A DNA stretch of 39,926 bases from an uncultured Clostridia bacterium (GTDB lineage: Bacteria; Bacillota; Clostridia; Oscillospirales; Acutalibacteraceae): assembly GCA_946184925.1 (NCBI GenBank), contig CAMHHL010000012.1, positions 1-39,926 of the forward strand, given 5' to 3'. Positions 37,678 through 39,926 of the stretch are shown here, in pieces (position 1 is the first letter of the stretch; every line of letters starts with the position of its first letter). Under the pieces are notes generated by a model, which was not told the origin of the DNA, ran no database searches, and saw only the letters and a program-made list of their open reading frames with translations. Both the position numbers and the translations under genes were made by a program.

Positions 37678-39926
37678 TTATCTGACCGCGTTTTCGAGCG
37701 TTTCATAGCTTGCGCAGCAGCCTCTGAATGCCTCGCCGTTTGAGTTTGTGTAAGCGGAGTAATATTTTGCTCCGTCAATTTCTACGTAGAAGCGTACCGC
37801 TACTCCCTGAGTATCGGGGATATCGTTGACCGCGAGGGTAACGTACTTGTATGCCGTATCGGTGCTGCTGTCGCCGTAACGCGCGTCGCCGGTGATGTTG
37901 TTTGAGGTGTTCTTGCAGGAAATTGATTTGATATTTCCGCTGTTTTCGTTAATCAAATTCTGCATTATATCAAAGCCGCTCATCGGGGTCGCGCCGGCAA
38001 ACCCGGCTGTATTGTTCTTGGAGGTTTTTACTATCTCAAAACCGTAGTCGATATTATCCTTGCCGACAAACTCGGAGCTTAATTCCGCGACAAAGCGAAG
38101 TCCGCTGCCTGCCGTATCGGTCTTTATCGTCTCTTTCTTCTGCACGCCTAAAAGCTTAGCCTTTGTATAAACAAGCGAATCGGAAAGGCTAAAGAGGTTT
38201 CCGTCATTTTCGAGCGCTGTCGCGGCTGTAATCTCCGGCGAGTAGGAAGCATCAAGAGGGTTTTCCAATGCTTTTTCATTTGTATATTCCTTACCCTCAA
38301 AGCTTGCGGCAGCAATATACTTAGGCGCGCCGTTTTCGTACTCTGATATAATTTCCGCGTCAACCGTTTCCTCGTGTTTGCAGCGCGGGTCTGTGCAGGT
38401 AAACTTCGCTGACGCCGAGCTGTAATCGTCAGCCCAAATCCATACCGGATTTCCGTAGGAATGAGCGTCGTCGGTAATAACATAGGTTATGCTTTTCTGC
38501 ATAAAATTGCTGCGGTTGAAAGCTGTTGCGTGCTTCAAGCGCGCCGTGACGGTCATATTGTTGAATACGCCCCTGCCCGCAGATATGATCCCCTCATAAT
38601 CAAGCTTGATATCAAGCGTATAGCCGTTTGGACTGTTTGCCCAGGAAAAAGCGTAGTCACCAAGCTTACTGAGGTTAGACGTATCACCCTGAACCTTCTT
38701 TACCCACATTGTGTAGAATGTGTAGCCCTTAATCTCCTCGATGTTCTCGTTGAGAGTAAGAGTAAACTGCGGCTTCTGGTTGGAGTTTTCTATAAAAGCA
38801 CTTTTGTTATCCGTTCCGAGAACGGTAACCGGCTTGCCGTTATAGGTCTTTGGAATTACAAGCTCTGTGAGATTATCCGTCGGACCTGTGTAAAAGTTAA
38901 TCTGATATGTACTGCCGTTGTCGGTAAAATCAAAGTACGACAGCTCAACCGAGTCAATTCTTTTTCCGATTTCTCCGTTCTCGACTGTGTAATATTCATT
39001 GCCGAGCTGAACATACTCAACATTGCCAAGGTGGTATTCGCCGTTTTTGTCAATATACGGCTCCTTAGCAGGAGTAATCTCGGTGAATTCGGCGTACACC
39101 GTTACAGGTCTGTCAATCATAACCAACTCGTTGTCGATTATTTCAACAGGATCGTTCCATTCCGGTTCCTTAGCGTAAAGGTTTAAAAGCACCCATCCCC
39201 TATCCGGAGTAACGGTAAGCGGTACTCTGTCGTTAAACTGCGCCGTGTCGGCACCCGTGACAGTTCCGTGACCGTCGGATACGTATGTAATGCTAAGGTC
39301 TGCTTTCTTAAAGGTTGCGAACACCTTAACCTCATACGCGGGCATCGTAAAAGTATTATTCTCAATTCGGGTAAAGGCTCCCGCGTTGTCCCTCAAGCTC
39401 AGATAAGCAAGCTCATATCCGCTGACCGGTATAGCTTTGACTGTGACAGTATCGCCTTCATCGGCGTACATCGGTCCCGACACCCAGCCGTCGTCAGGGT
39501 CGTTATAGTTTACCGCGTATCTCTTATGACCAAATACAGGAGTAACGGTTACTTCGCTGTCAGGCATAATAAACTTATTCTCGGTTACTTTAATCTCATT
39601 ATTTAATGCGTCCTTAACCGATATTGACTCTAAGTTATATCCGCTATCCGGCTTTGCAGTCAGGGCAACCGCCTCTCCTGTATACGCGGAGTCCTTGTCT
39701 GCTGTTACCACGCCGTGCGCCGCGGCTTTAATCGTAATGCTTGAATGCGCCTTATCAACTGATTCTGTAGCGTTATAGGTGTTGCCCCCGAACTCAGCCG
39801 AAGCTGTGTAGACAGTTTTTGTGAGCTCATCAGACTCGGTAACCGCAGCGTCAACTGTTTGCTCATGCTCGCATCTGGAATTCGTACAGGTAAAGGTCGC
39901 TGTCGCCGAGCTGTTGTCGCTTGACC
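37678..39926 (-). CDS. secreted repeat protein with BspA-like region, 5' end outside the window
   Basis: The frame stays open to the window edge, giving 749 visible codons without the N-terminus. Two related Cys-containing units (FTCTNSRCEHEQTVDA at the edge, FTCTDPRCKHEETVDAE further on, each followed by YTASAEFGG- or YIAAASFEG-like strands) flank three tandem divergent repeats of about 70-75 residues that each end in a phrase like FxMPxxEVxVxxxF. A BspA-like segment (VIPKTYNGKPVTVLG, LTLNENIEEIKGYTFYTMW) lies between. The C-terminal domain ends YSAYTNSNGEAFRGCCASYETLENAVR. No sortase motif or C-terminal helix is present. It is likely an exported surface protein. Peptide gene B and the PrsW gene follow at 13- and 18-base gaps. 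Confidence 0.85.
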   Translation of the reverse strand, partial: SSDNSSATATFTCTNSRCEHEQTVDAAVTESDELTKTVYTASAEFGGNTYNATESVDKAHSSITIKAAAHGVVTADKDSAYTGEAVALTAKPDSGYNLESISVKDALNNEIKVTENKFIMPDSEVTVTPVFGHKRYAVNYNDPDDGWVSGPMYADEGDTVTVKAIPVSGYELAYLSLRDNAGAFTRIENNTFTMPAYEVKVFATFKKADLSITYVSDGHGTVTGADTAQFNDRVPLTVTPDRGWVLLNLYAKEPEWNDPVEIIDNELVMIDRPVTVYAEFTEITPAKEPYIDKNGEYHLGNVEYVQLGNEYYTVENGEIGKRIDSVELSYFDFTDNGSTYQINFYTGPTDNLTELVIPKTYNGKPVTVLGTDNKSAFIENSNQKPQFTLTLNENIEEIKGYTFYTMWVKKVQGDTSNLSKLGDYAFSWANSPNGYTLDIKLDYEGIISAGRGVFNNMTVTARLKHATAFNRSNFMQKSITYVITDDAHSYGNPVWIWADDYSSASAKFTCTDPRCKHEETVDAEIISEYENGAPKYIAAASFEGKEYTNEKALENPLDASYSPEITAATALENDGNLFSLSDSLVYTKAKLLGVQKKETIKTDTAGSGLRFVAELSSEFVGKDNIDYGFEIVKTSKNNTAGFAGATPMSGFDIMQNLINENSGNIKSISCKNTSNNITGDARYGDSSTDTAYKYVTLAVNDIPDTQGVAVRFYVEIDGAKYYSAYTNSNGEAFRGCCASYETLENAVR

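Overview
The window looks like a chromosomal piece of a strictly anaerobic gut or rumen Firmicute, most likely a Ruminococcus-type member of the Oscillospiraceae. The evidence is a type I dockerin of Ruminococcus style, Listeria-Bacteroides (InlB B) repeat surface proteins, a YDG/MBG-tailed cell-wall hydrolase, a two-gene SufCB Fe-S system, an NADH/NADPH/ferredoxin transhydrogenase operon, and sigma-A promoters of the form TTGAC(A)-N17-TATAAT. No rRNA, tRNA, CRISPR array, phage gene or transposase was found.

Layout. Positions 1-396 are non-coding and repeat-rich. 397-4833 (minus) is a three-gene operon resembling stnABC, the Sporomusa-type Nfn electron-bifurcating transhydrogenase. 5034-6493 holds a two-CBS-domain protein and, divergently, a conserved cysteine-rich protein of unknown function. 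A second copy of the intergenic repeat follows. 6819-13228 (minus) holds an EF-G paralogue, a secreted DUF3298 protein and a lipid/phosphate operon (plsC, a diacylglycerol-kinase-like gene, ppaC). 13426-20629 (minus) holds an asparagine-synthetase-like protein without the glutaminase cysteine, SufCB, a glutathione peroxidase with a radical SAM protein, and a secreted CHAP hydrolase. 20710-24319 (minus) holds an Rrf2 regulator with a SirTM-like sirtuin under a clear palindromic operator, an NADPH-type alcohol dehydrogenase, and a CMD-cupin protein with two identical inverted operators. 24478-28835 holds a membrane diguanylate cyclase, a membrane-anchored permuted papain-like protein, and a methyltransferase-STAS fusion on the plus strand.

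28969-39926 (minus) is the most unusual part. A secreted repeat protein, cut by the window edge, is followed by a 55-residue peptide gene and a PrsW-family intramembrane protease gene. A 2072-residue InlB-repeat protein is followed by a hairpin, a 53-residue peptide gene and a secreted LRR-dockerin gene. The two peptides are paralogous in layout: both have Y-x2-P-x10-D-V-[LM]-x2-S and neither has a signal sequence. Each sits directly downstream of a giant surface-protein gene. I propose this as a surface-protein/peptide/protease cassette worth testing; its function is unknown.

Limits: all functional calls come from reading motifs. No database search or structure prediction was run, so family names are recognition and mechanisms are inference. 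Start codons were moved from the longest ORF wherever a Shine-Dalgarno sequence decided the matter, and each case is stated.
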